A stretch of DNA of 34,702 bases from Xenococcaceae cyanobacterium MO_167.B27 (GTDB lineage: Bacteria; Cyanobacteriota; Cyanobacteriia; Cyanobacteriales; Xenococcaceae). A program made the position numbers and the translations under genes. The notes beneath the pieces are model-generated. The model was not told the origin of the DNA, searched no databases, and saw only the letters and a list, made by a program, of their open reading frames with translations. The DNA lies in NCBI GenBank assembly GCA_030065935.1, contig JASJCP010000089.1:1-34702 (forward strand), written 5' to 3'. Positions 24,168 through 32,192 of this stretch are shown here, in pieces (position 1 is the stretch's first letter; the number at the start of each line of letters is the position of its first letter).

Positions 24168-25457
24168 ATGACATCTGCTTCTTCTAATCAAAGATCTCCT
24201 TTCAGCCAACTTAAAGAGCAAATTTTTGGCAATCCCGAGCGATCGCTAAAAGAAGCTTATGAAGCTGCTTCCAGAATTAAATCAATTGAGAATCAATATT
24301 TTAGTGGCTATAGAGTACCCGTTGAATCTCTAACTAATGACCGCTTGCGAGCAGAAATGCAAAAGAACTTAGAAGTTCTCCAGAGCAGAATTCAAGAATT
24401 TAACGCTAGTAGTTCTGCTTCTGGTAATCTCGGTTCTAATAGCTTAGAAAAGCTTATTTTTGTGGAAGGTGTATTGGCTAACTACACCATGACACAAAAT
24501 CAAGCATCTGCCTTAACCACTGTACCCCAGCAAGGTGGAGGACAGTCCCCCTTATCTCCAACAAACATAGTAGATGTCCCATCTAGCATTGAACCTGCTA
24601 GAAATCCTAATTTAGCTCCACCTTCCCAACGCCGTCAGCCAAATAATCGTTCTGGTCAAGGAATCTTCAATACTTCGGTTAGCAAAGCCTTTAACCAAAT
24701 CTCACAAGAACTCAATCCTCAGCAGTCGGAACAACAGATACTTGATGAGTTTCGCCGTTCCAGGCAAATCACTGTTGTTGCTATAAGGCTACTGGCATTG
24801 CTGATAGTAATTCCGATTTTGACTCAGCAAGTATCCAAAAATCTGGTAATTAAACCAATCGTAGAACAAACCCAAACTAGAGAAGAAGTAGTCCTTAATC
24901 TGAATAAATTAAACTCAGAATGGAAGGAAGAAGCTCTCGTAGAACTTAACACCTACGAAGAAGAAATGAAGATGGAGCAGATGTTAAAAGGAGCTCCACC
25001 AATCGATCCAGAAGTGATGGAAGATAAAGTTCGGGAAAAAGCCAATGAAATTGCTGAAGAGTATGAAGGAAGACGTATCAATGCCATTAGTAATGTTTTT
25101 GCAGATTTTATTGGTATAATGGCTTTTGCTCTGGTACTCTTCGTCAGAAAAGCAGATATCGCTAAACTCAAATCTTTCATAGATAAAATTATTTATGGTC
25201 TGAGTGATACTGCTAAAGCTTTTGCGATTATTCTGTTTACAGATATATTTGTGGGTTTCCACTCAACTCACGGTTGGGAAGTTTTGCTAGAAAGTTTAGC
25301 TAATCACCTAGGAATTGCTGCTAACGAGAGTGCAATTAACTTATTTATTGCTACAGTTCCTGTTGTTATGGACACAATAGCCAAATATTGGATCTTTAGA
25401 TACCTCAGCCAGATGTCTGCTTCTACTGTAGCTACCTTAAAAGAAATGAACGAATAA
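24168..25457 (+). CDS. pxcA: Proton extrusion protein PxcA (CotA/CemA family)
   Basis: 429 residues. The N-terminal 190 residues are soluble and helical (NPERSLKEAYEAASRIKSIENQYF). Then come membrane helices: about 200-220 (TVVAIRLLALLIVIPILTQQ), about 307-325 (VFADFIGIMAFALVLFV), and two more near the C-terminus. The end LFTDIFVGFHSTHGWEVLLESLANHLG and FIATVPVVMDTIAKYWIFRYL is the conserved CemA domain shared with the chloroplast envelope protein. In cyanobacteria PxcA is needed for light-induced Na-dependent proton extrusion and indirectly for CO2/HCO3 uptake. The ATG start is clear. It is probably monocistronic, with a weak hairpin after the stop. Confidence 0.93.
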   Translation: MTSASSNQRSPFSQLKEQIFGNPERSLKEAYEAASRIKSIENQYFSGYRVPVESLTNDRLRAEMQKNLEVLQSRIQEFNASSSASGNLGSNSLEKLIFVEGVLANYTMTQNQASALTTVPQQGGGQSPLSPTNIVDVPSSIEPARNPNLAPPSQRRQPNNRSGQGIFNTSVSKAFNQISQELNPQQSEQQILDEFRRSRQITVVAIRLLALLIVIPILTQQVSKNLVIKPIVEQTQTREEVVLNLNKLNSEWKEEALVELNTYEEEMKMEQMLKGAPPIDPEVMEDKVREKANEIAEEYEGRRINAISNVFADFIGIMAFALVLFVRKADIAKLKSFIDKIIYGLSDTAKAFAIILFTDIFVGFHSTHGWEVLLESLANHLGIAANESAINLFIATVPVVMDTIAKYWIFRYLSQMSASTVATLKEMNE

Positions 25458-25490
25458 GATTTCTTCTGATTCCAACATCATAGCTTTTAA

Positions 25491-25528
25491 TCAACCCCTT
25501 CTCACTCCCGCCAAAGTAGAGGGGTTGA
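25491..25528 (+). terminator. Possible terminator of pxcA
   Basis: TCAACCCC-T-TCT (25491-25502) pairs with AGA-GGGGTTGA (25518-25528) with one bulge. A short T-run comes about 12 nt later, so it is weak as an intrinsic terminator. Confidence 0.45.
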
Positions 25529-25672
25529 GCAATTCCTCGATTTTTCTTACCTCTAATATAAAAAAATTATTTCTTACTGTTGTCTGGTCTGTACAGCCAC
25601 CTCTAGGAATTCCACCTTTAAAAAGCTGTTTAATCGCCTTCATTGCCCTTATATCTTTTCTAGGAGGACTAT

Positions 25673-25759
25673 ATGTTATTTGTCTTTGGAATCACCATCA
25701 TCTTAATACCCCCCATACTGACTATGCTAATCGTCTTTGCCCCCGATTCTTATGACTAG
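25673..25759 (+). CDS. 28-residue single-pass membrane peptide
   Basis: An ATG frame with a near-perfect Shine-Dalgarno AGGAGGA (25662-25668) four bases before it. The peptide reads MLFVFGITIILIPPILTMLI, then VFAPDSYD. It has one hydrophobic helix with a Pro-Pro kink and a short acidic tail. The size fits the tiny subunits of photosynthetic or respiratory complexes (PetN, PsaM, NdhP/Q classes), but I do not recognise it as any of them. It lies between pxcA and ndhD. An overlapping 76-codon frame in another phase has no comparable start signal. Confidence 0.5.
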   Translation: MLFVFGITIILIPPILTMLIVFAPDSYD

Positions 25760-26387
25760 ATGCTAGCTATCCCTTAAGCACAGACAGATATTTATTAGTA
25801 ATTTGAATAGTGGCTTTCTTGATGTATCTTCAGAAAATAATGCTCCAAAATGGCGATCGCTATAGTTATGGCGATCGCCTAAAAAATGTTTTAATGATAT
25901 TGATTAAACTGCTTTCGTGGGGGGCTGTTATAATTTAGCCCAGGCAGTAAAAAATCAAGAAACTAGATTATTAAGTATATTGATAGAGCAGTAAAACTGA
26001 AATATTTAGCAACAAATAGTCCCCAATTATGCTTATTGCTATCTCGGGTTTTCTTTTCTTATTGGATATGGCATTAGACCATTTCTCTAAATAATCGCTA
26101 TATATAAATTAAATATCCCTCTGCGGGGAAATTTTCCCAGTAAAACCGATGTGTAATTAATTGTCAGGATTGATATTAATAGTTAGTAGCTTTAAGGAGT
26201 AACCAACAACTAATAACTTATTTGAATAATTAAGAATTAATTAAGTCCAATCATACTCATTTTTTAAAGAGGAGAGTATCTTGGACTTTTTTTATGTATA
26301 TTTTGAAAAACAAGATCTTTCCGAGTTTTACTCTTTTCTGTTACAGGTTTGTCACTTTTGTCAGCCTAATATGGAGGCAAGTTAAAG
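25760..26387. other. Long untranslated region before ndhD with an orphan terminator
   Basis: 628 bp without a convincing gene. It includes two HIP1 sites 18 bp apart (25853 and 25871), a 23-codon plus-strand stop-bounded stretch around 25920-25990 of no clear identity, and the strong terminator at 26243-26293. No ORF ends near that terminator, so a small RNA or a regulated 5' leader is possible. Confidence 0.6.
26243..26293 (+). terminator. Strong intrinsic terminator without an adjacent gene
   Basis: AAGTCCAA-TC-ATACTC (26243-26258) pairs with GAGTAT-C-TTGGACTT (26274-26288): 14 bp in two stems around a small internal loop. Seven T follow directly (26287-26293). It lies about 230 bp before ndhD and 480 bp after the nearest upstream stop codon. 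Confidence 0.75.
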
Positions 26388-26453
26388 ATGATAAATCAAT
26401 CCTCAAATTTATCAAAGTTATCCTTTCATACAAGGAAAACTCAGGATGGTTAA
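26388..26453 (+). CDS. Mini-ORF 1 upstream of ndhD
   Basis: 21 codons, ATG with GGAGG ten bases upstream. It opens MINQSSNL and ends in KTQDG. The first part is repeated in mini-ORF 2, 58 bp downstream, and its stop overlaps the start of that ORF by 8 bp. No family resemblance. Expression is inferred only from the Shine-Dalgarno and the duplication. Confidence 0.3.
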   Translation: MINQSSNLSKLSFHTRKTQDG

Positions 26454-26508
26454 TCAATCCTCAAATTTATTAAGACCATCTCTTCACTCTTTATTTTGTT
26501 CCTTATGA
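26446..26508 (+). CDS. Mini-ORF 2 upstream of ndhD
   Basis: 20 codons, opening MVNQSSNL, a near copy of the start of mini-ORF 1. AAGGA lies nine bases before its ATG. It ends 17 bp before the ndhD start. The 19-bp exact repeat AATCAATCCTCAAATTTAT lies at 26394-26412 and 26452-26470. It could be a leader peptide pair or simply a tandem duplication of the 5' leader. Confidence 0.3.
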   Translation: MVNQSSNLLRPSLHSLFCSL

Positions 26509-26525
26509 TTATGGGATAAGTTCTT

Positions 26526-28166
26526 ATGATTAGTAATCAATTTCCCTGGCTCACAGTAATTACTCTGTTGCCTCTTATAGCTTCGTTGGCAATACCTTTT
26601 TTGTCAGATAAAGAAGGAAAAAAAGTTCGTTGGTACGCTTTTGGTGTAGGTCTTGCGGACTTTGCATTAATTAGCTTCGTTTCTTGGCGTTACTACGATT
26701 TTCATAATTCTGCATTTCAGTTAGTAGAAACTTATTCTTGGATACCACAGCTTGGTCTAAGTTGGTCAATAGGTGCTGACGACCTCTCCTGGCCTCTAGT
26801 AATACTAACAGGCGTGGTTAATACTTTATCAATCTTTGCTGCTTGGCGAGTCAAGGATAAACCTCGTTTATTCTACTTCCTAGTACTGGCTATGTACAGT
26901 GCGCAGATTGGAGTATTCCTTGCTAAGGATTTACTATTATTTTTCATAATGTGGGAACTAGAGTTAGTTCCTGTCTATCTACTAATTGCAATTTGGGGTG
27001 GTCCAAAACGTCGCTATGCAGCAACTAAATTCATCCTCTACACTGCTTTAGCTTCTATATTTATTTTGGTCGCAGCTTTGGGAATGGCTTTCTACGGGGA
27101 TACAGTTACCTTTGATATGGAAGCCCTAACTCTCAAACATTACCCCTTAGTATTGGAACTTCTTGCTTATGGTGGTTTCCTAATTGCTTATGGTGTTAAA
27201 TTACCCATCTTTCCTTTCCATACTTGGTTGCCAGATGCTCACGGTGAAGCTTCTGCACCAATATCCATGATTTTGGCAGGAGTATTGCTAAAAATGGGAG
27301 GTTATGCCCTCATTCGCATGAATATAGAGATGCTTCCCCATGCTCATGTCTATTTTGCTCCTGTACTAGTTATTTTAGGTGTAGTTAATATTGTCTATGG
27401 TGCTTTGGCTGCCTTTGGACAGACTAACATCAAACGTCGTCAGGCATATTCCTCTATTTCTCACATGGGATTTGTCTTGATTGGTATTGCTTGCTTTAAC
27501 GAGTTAGGTATGAGTGGCGCAATGCTACAAATGCTTTCTCACGGTTTGATTGCAGCTAGCCTCTTCTTCCTCTGCGGAGTTGCTTATGACCGCACCCATA
27601 CTCTATGGCTCGATGAAATGGGAGGATTGGGGCAGAAAATGCCCAAAACTTTCGCTTTATTTACTGCTGGCTCTTTAGCTTCTCTAGCTCTTCCTGGAAT
27701 GAGTGGATTTGTAGCAGAGATAAGTGTTTTCCTAGGTTTGACCACCAGCGATGCTTACACTACTAGCTTTAAAACAGTGGTAGTCATCCTATCAGCAGTG
27801 GGATTAATTTTGACTCCCATCTACTTGCTTTCAATGTTACGAGAACTTTTCTACGGAAAAGAAAACTCTTTCCTATCCACTAAAAATATCACTTGGTCAG
27901 ATGCTCAACCCAGAGAGATATTCATTACAGCTTGTCTTTTAGTTCCCATCATCAGCATCGGCTTCTATCCCAAATTAGTGACTCAAACCTACGATGTGAA
28001 AACAACAGAAGTTGCTACTCACTCCTATTCCGCTTTAGCCCAAACTTTAGAAAAGTCCGACCTTTATGCTTCAATGAAGGGTCGTATCGCACCTCAACTA
28101 CCACAGTCTCAAACCTTGGGTTCAATTAGTGTCAATGAATTGGAAGAATTTACCTTCTCTAAATAG
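26526..28166 (+). CDS. ndhD: NAD(P)H-quinone oxidoreductase subunit 4 (NdhD)
   Basis: 546 residues, about 14 membrane helices: a proton-pumping antiporter-like subunit of thylakoid NDH-1, used in respiration and cyclic electron flow. Diagnostic stretches include [18 protein letters not shown] (essential Glu), [21 protein letters not shown] (Lys and His of the channel), [30 protein letters not shown] and [10 protein letters not shown]. The sequence is closer to NdhD1/D2 than to the CO2-uptake types D3/D4, judged from memory of the families. No ndhF lies upstream, so it is a solitary ndhD. The long 5' leader with a terminator and two mini-ORFs suggests regulation. A good terminator follows. Confidence 0.95.
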   Translation: MISNQFPWLTVITLLPLIASLAIPFLSDKEGKKVRWYAFGVGLADFALISFVSWRYYDFHNSAFQLVETYSWIPQLGLSWSIGADDLSWPLVILTGVVNTLSIFAAWRVKDKPRLFYFLVLAMYSAQIGVFLAKDLLLFFIMWELELVPVYLLIAIWGGPKRRYAATKFILYTALASIFILVAALGMAFYGDTVTFDMEALTLKHYPLVLELLAYGGFLIAYGVKLPIFPFHTWLPDAHGEASAPISMILAGVLLKMGGYALIRMNIEMLPHAHVYFAPVLVILGVVNIVYGALAAFGQTNIKRRQAYSSISHMGFVLIGIACFNELGMSGAMLQMLSHGLIAASLFFLCGVAYDRTHTLWLDEMGGLGQKMPKTFALFTAGSLASLALPGMSGFVAEISVFLGLTTSDAYTTSFKTVVVILSAVGLILTPIYLLSMLRELFYGKENSFLSTKNITWSDAQPREIFITACLLVPIISIGFYPKLVTQTYDVKTTEVATHSYSALAQTLEKSDLYASMKGRIAPQLPQSQTLGSISVNELEEFTFSK

Positions 28167-28234
28167 CACGTCGTATCGCACTCACCTGAGATTTAGTTGC
28201 TAGGCGCGATTTAAAGCTCAATTTAATGGATAAT

Positions 28235-28296
28235 GAAGGTAGGGAGAAAAATGTTGTAGGTTTTTTCTGATTTCTCAACCCTACCTTCACTTTTTT
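28235..28296 (+). terminator. Intrinsic terminator of ndhD
   Basis: GAAGGTAGGG (28235-28244) pairs perfectly with CCCTACCTTC (28279-28288), followed by AC and six T (28291-28296). The loop is long (34 nt). It lies 69 bp after the ndhD stop. Confidence 0.75.
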
Positions 28297-28367
28297 CTGT
28301 TATTCTCTATTAAATTTGTCTAAGCCAGTCACATATTTACAGCTATCGACTAAAATACAGGTTGTCT

Positions 28368-29735
28368 ATGAATTCATCATTTTTATCTTTGTCACTTCCA
28401 CCCCGCTATAGCAGTTTCTTGCCTCGATTCTCTAAGCTTGCAACTGTCAGTATCCTCTCTAACATGATGGTACCTTTAGCGGGGATTTGTGATACTGCTT
28501 TTCTGGGACATCTGGCGGATATTCGTCATTTGGCAGGAGTAATTCTAGGAAGTATATTATTTGATTATCTATATCGAATTTTAAAATTTTTTCGTAACAG
28601 CACCAACGCTACTACTGCTCAAGCAGTAGGTCAAGAAGACGATAAGAAAATTCTACTGGCAGTATTGAGAAGTGCTTTGGTGGCTCTAATAATTGCTTTT
28701 GTAATTCTAGTCTTACAATACCCGATTCAAAAGTTTGGTTTTGCGATTTTGTCTGGTTCTCCAGATATTGAAGCTTTTGGAATTGACTACTTTGATGCTC
28801 GTATTTGGGGCGCACCTGCGGTTCTGCTAAACTTTGTCTTGATTGGTTGGTTTCTAGGACAAGAAAAAAGTTCTCTAGTACTAGCAATTTCTTTGGTGGG
28901 TAATGGTTCAAATGTGATCCTAGACTACTTGATGATTAATAGATGGGGCTGGGAAAGCATGGGTGCTGGACTCGCTACAGCTTTAAGTCAATACTTAGCA
29001 CTGTTAGTAGCATTAGTGGGAGTTGCTGTTACTATCAACTGGAAAGTATTACCCTCAGCTTTCAAGGAGGTGCTTGATTGGCAAGCCCTTAAATCTACTG
29101 TAATCCTCAAGGGAAATATTCTAGTCCGTTACGTGGCAATGATTACTGCCTACTCTATTTTTACTAACCTCAGTGCAGGAATGGGAACTGAAGTGGTTGC
29201 AGCCAATGGATTGTTGCTTCAGATTGTACTTCTGAGCCAATTTACTGTTAATGGTATTGGTCTTACTACCCAAACACTAACTGGTAATTTTAGAGGCAAA
29301 GGTGAAACTGAAAAGATGATGCCTCTATTAAGTGTTGGTATAGTTACTAGTCTGATAATTTCTTTGATGTTTGCTTTGGTGTCTATTTTATTTCCTCAGA
29401 CAATTTTTAATTTATTCACTAATCATGGTGATGTCAGTCATTCTGCGATCGCCTACATAACTTGGTTACTGCCACTTCTAACCTGTGGTGGAAGTGCTTT
29501 CATTCTAGAAGGATATGTCATTGGCTTAAAACAAAGCGGGAAACTCAGAAATTCTGCTTTAACTGCTTTAGGATTCGGATTTGCTCCTATGGCTTGGGTT
29601 GCTTGGCATCTTCAAAGCAACCACTTACTTTGGTTATCTTTAACTTTGTACATGGCAACATTAGCAATTTCTCTTGGCATAAAAATCTTTGGTATTCAAA
29701 CTAATCAAAATCTTAAGTTACAAACTTCAAAGTAA
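28368..29735 (+). CDS. MATE family efflux transporter (DinF-like)
   Basis: About 455 residues with 12 predicted membrane helices. The MATE opening LATVSILSNMMVPLAGICDTAFLGHLADIRHLAGVILGS, the segment FFRNSTNATTAQAVGQ, and the repeat in the second half (SAGMGTEVVAANGLLLQIVLLSQFTVNGIGLTTQTLTGNFRGKG) place it in the DinF branch. Exports a drug or metabolite using a Na+ or H+ gradient; substrate unknown. The frame could open at TTG (28362), but the ATG at 28368 is preferred. It lies downstream of the ndhD terminator and so is probably transcribed separately. Confidence 0.9.
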   Translation: MNSSFLSLSLPPRYSSFLPRFSKLATVSILSNMMVPLAGICDTAFLGHLADIRHLAGVILGSILFDYLYRILKFFRNSTNATTAQAVGQEDDKKILLAVLRSALVALIIAFVILVLQYPIQKFGFAILSGSPDIEAFGIDYFDARIWGAPAVLLNFVLIGWFLGQEKSSLVLAISLVGNGSNVILDYLMINRWGWESMGAGLATALSQYLALLVALVGVAVTINWKVLPSAFKEVLDWQALKSTVILKGNILVRYVAMITAYSIFTNLSAGMGTEVVAANGLLLQIVLLSQFTVNGIGLTTQTLTGNFRGKGETEKMMPLLSVGIVTSLIISLMFALVSILFPQTIFNLFTNHGDVSHSAIAYITWLLPLLTCGGSAFILEGYVIGLKQSGKLRNSALTALGFGFAPMAWVAWHLQSNHLLWLSLTLYMATLAISLGIKIFGIQTNQNLKLQTSK

Positions 29736-29893
29736 CACAACCCATTATCATTTAATACCAAATTACTTGATACTTGCTGCCAATTAATCTATCTCTGGGG
29801 CGATTTACCAATCGCCCTTACTAAAAATCTCTTTTGCGTTCTTTTTAAAAATTGGTATAACTCACATCACTTTATAATCTTAGGATAAGCATC

Positions 29894-30517
29894 ATGCTTT
29901 CACAAATTGTTCGTCCTTTGGTAGATAGTCAAATTCGGCAATTAGCTAATTCTCAAGCTACTTATTCAACTCTAGTTACAACAATTGCCAAATGGCTTAG
30001 TTACTTAGGAGTAAAAGCCCAAGTTACTCATCTAGCTCATCAATCAGGACAGATTAAAGTTTCTCTTAGTGTTGGTAAGCCTACTACCTGTGTTTCAGAT
30101 GACTGGCAGAAAATTCTACACAATCTCGACCAACAAAAATCTGTTTCTTCTGTCAGTGCTTATAACCAAATTGTGCCTTCACAACGCAGCAAACTACAAA
30201 GATTATTCGCTTATTTAATTCAAATCAGTCAACCAGATAGAAAAAGTAACCCTAATGCCCTCTCTCATCTACTACACAACTTGAATCTAGATGAGTTTAT
30301 GGTTTTAGGAATTAGATCGGCTCTCAAAGTTCCTCAGTCTATAGACCGATTACTGAAAGAACTAGACCCCGATGTAGTAGCTTTGGCTTTACCTCAAGCC
30401 CTAGAAATTGCCCTTTTAGACCGCCAGCTTAATTCGGAGACTGAAACGGCGATCATCGCCATGTTAAAAGCTACCAAATCTAATAGTAAATTAGATTTAG
30501 ACAAAATTGGCGCATAG
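29894..30517 (+). CDS. Unrecognised 207-residue protein
   Basis: I do not recognise the family. It is soluble and helical in its second half: SQRSKLQRLFAYLIQIS, NALSHLLHNLNLDEFMVLGIRSALKVPQSIDRLLKELDPDVVALALPQALEIALLDRQLNSETETAIIAMLKA. The N-terminal 95 residues mix strands and helices (KVSLSVGKPTTCV). There is no signal peptide. The ATG follows AGGAT. It is alone between the MATE gene and a repeat-bearing intergenic region. Confidence 0.7.
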   Translation: MLSQIVRPLVDSQIRQLANSQATYSTLVTTIAKWLSYLGVKAQVTHLAHQSGQIKVSLSVGKPTTCVSDDWQKILHNLDQQKSVSSVSAYNQIVPSQRSKLQRLFAYLIQISQPDRKSNPNALSHLLHNLNLDEFMVLGIRSALKVPQSIDRLLKELDPDVVALALPQALEIALLDRQLNSETETAIIAMLKATKSNSKLDLDKIGA

Positions 30518-30878
30518 TGTCCCGTCAACTTTTAATTGATGGTTTGAGACAAGTAGAGCGAAATATTAGACATCTTGCATTAGGTAATACCAATTCTAAA
30601 AACTAATGCTACATATCGATCTCCCGGTCTCCTGCCCTCCTCACAAGGGTAGGTTTTTAACAAATAGGCGAGTAAACACTTTAATTCAGTATAAAAAGAA
30701 TGAGTAATTGTCTCAAAATATACTAAAAGTGACTAAAAAAATCTCCCCATTGACCTGTCTCCGCGTCACCGTGTCAAACAAAATCATCAAATGTAAAAAA
30801 CCTACCCTTGTAAGCTCCTGCTCTTCCCCCGTCTCCCCGTCAGTCAAAAGTCGCCAACTTAAATAGAAATGGTATAAA
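30518..30878. other. Intergenic region with a 20-bp inverted repeat
   Basis: 361 bp between two convergent genes, without an ORF of coding character. It is C/T-rich near both ends (GTCTCC-type runs) and contains the inverted repeat at 30643-30811. No clear terminator for either gene. Confidence 0.6.
30643..30811. repeat. Inverted repeat pair bounding a 169-bp segment
   Basis: ACAAGGGTAGGTTTTTAACA (30643-30662) and the complement of ACAAGGGTAGGTTTTTTACA (30792-30811), 19 of 20 matching. C/T-rich sequence (CTCCTGCCCTCC and CTCCTGCTCTTCC) continues outside both arms. The intervening 129 bp is non-coding. MITE-like, no target duplication seen. Confidence 0.55.
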
Positions 30879-31820
30879 TTATGCACTGAGCAAAGCATTA
30901 ATGCATTGTTTTCTACTCTGTATTGTTCTGAGATTGCTAATGTGAGTGAAGCTTAATTCTGGACAAACTCGCTTCATTTGTTTGATCAGATCGCTTCCAG
31001 GGGCAATCTCCACTACTTCTTTTGTGCCTTGTCCCGCTATCAAATCAGATATAGCTCTCCACTTTACTGGTTGAGAAATTTGCCGAATCAAGTTTTTCTT
31101 TAACCTAGTTATTTCGACTGTAGGAACTAGATCCGTACTCGATACTACTGGAACTTTGAGCGGGTCAAATGAAATAGACTCTAAAATTTCCTGAAATTCT
31201 GCTGCTGCTGCTTCCATTAGGGGGGTGTGAAAAGCACAACTCACTTTTAAACGAATCATACGCCTGACTTTAACCTTGTCTAACAAGGATTCTACTGCTT
31301 CAAAAGTTCCAGAAATGATGGCGACAGTTGAGTCGTCATTGATTCGCCACACATTAGGAGTTTGGCAAATTTGTTGCTCAAGTTGCTTTAGATTGAATCC
31401 AATTAGGGCGACCATAGCGCCTTTGGGAGCGCGATTCATTATTTCCCCTCGACGCTTAATTAGGTGTAATCCTATTTCAAAGTCCAATGCTCCTGCGGTG
31501 TAAATGGCTGCATATTCTCCTAAACTATAACCAGCCACTATATTAGGTTGATAGCCTTCTTTTTTCATTATATCAGCCAAAAGGGTTTCGACAAGGTACA
31601 AACATGGCTGAGTATAGAGGGTGCAAGATAGTTGAGCTTTATTTTGACACACTTCAGAAACAGACCAACCTAAAATCTGCTTGGCTTGCCTAAGTCTATC
31701 CCTAGCAAAAGGGTAAACCAGTAAATCTAGTCCCATCCCCAACTTTTGAGAACCTTGTCCTGGGAACACCCAACCAACTTTATGTGGATGTTCGGTTTTT
31801 TGAATGTTTAAGTTTTGCAT
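30879..31820 (-). CDS. fabD: Malonyl-CoA:ACP transacylase, somewhat divergent
   Basis: Transfers malonyl from CoA to acyl carrier protein for fatty acid synthesis. 313 residues. WVFPGQGSQKLGMG (17-30) forms the oxyanion side, the nucleophile is S99 in AGYSLGEYAA, IKRRGEIM supplies the carboxylate-binding Arg, and H198 in CAFHTPLM completes the dyad. The usual GHSLG is GYSLG here, and the loop normally reading like NFNSP is NDDSTVAI. It could therefore be a second or specialised FabD rather than the housekeeping enzyme. No fabH, fabG or polyketide gene is adjacent. The ATG start is clear. Confidence 0.85.
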   Translation of the reverse strand: MQNLNIQKTEHPHKVGWVFPGQGSQKLGMGLDLLVYPFARDRLRQAKQILGWSVSEVCQNKAQLSCTLYTQPCLYLVETLLADIMKKEGYQPNIVAGYSLGEYAAIYTAGALDFEIGLHLIKRRGEIMNRAPKGAMVALIGFNLKQLEQQICQTPNVWRINDDSTVAIISGTFEAVESLLDKVKVRRMIRLKVSCAFHTPLMEAAAAEFQEILESISFDPLKVPVVSSTDLVPTVEITRLKKNLIRQISQPVKWRAISDLIAGQGTKEVVEIAPGSDLIKQMKRVCPELSFTHISNLRTIQSRKQCINALLSA

Positions 31821-32192
31821 TAGTAACTTCTCGATAAATAAACATTAATTACAATAATTTTTTGGCAAAAAATACCCTATGCGTGTTATTTTTCTAAAGT
31901 TATTTAAAGTAATTGATTTTGGGAGAAATTTTCTCTTCGATAATGATAAAAATAAGATTTTGTAAGATTTTGTTGCTAGCTTTAGATTCAATATGTGATT
32001 TGGTTATATAAAGTGTACCATAGAGTAATAAAGGTGTTTTTTTTAAGATATTAATGAATTAATTTGTGATCTGTTTATTTTTTGTATTAATAATTATATT
32101 AATAATTATGGGGCTTTTTTGATCCGCTATTATGGTAAATAATACACATTAAGAAAAAGTTATAACCTGGAAAATATCGAGAAGTGTTATTC
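31821..32192. other. AT-rich divergent promoter region fabD / hybrid kinase
   Basis: About 370 bp, very A/T-rich, no ORF. It contains the 12-bp tandem duplication ATTAATAATTAT (32086-32109), a short palindrome GAGAAATTTTCTC near 31923, and a run of eight T near 32037. Promoters for both divergent genes must lie here but could not be placed. Confidence 0.6.

Noticed and set aside
25525-25755. 76-codon frame overlapping the 28-residue peptide
   Set aside because: TTG start within a hairpin and no Shine-Dalgarno. The overlapping ATG frame with AGGAGGA is far better supported.
25920-25990. Stretch reading like one ankyrin helix (NLAQAVKNQETRLLSILIEQ)
   Set aside because: Too short, no start codon, and no second repeat. 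Chance similarity cannot be excluded.
28612-28911. 99-codon minus-strand frame inside the MATE gene
   Set aside because: Antisense to a well-supported membrane protein. Composition and lack of start signal mark it as a shadow.
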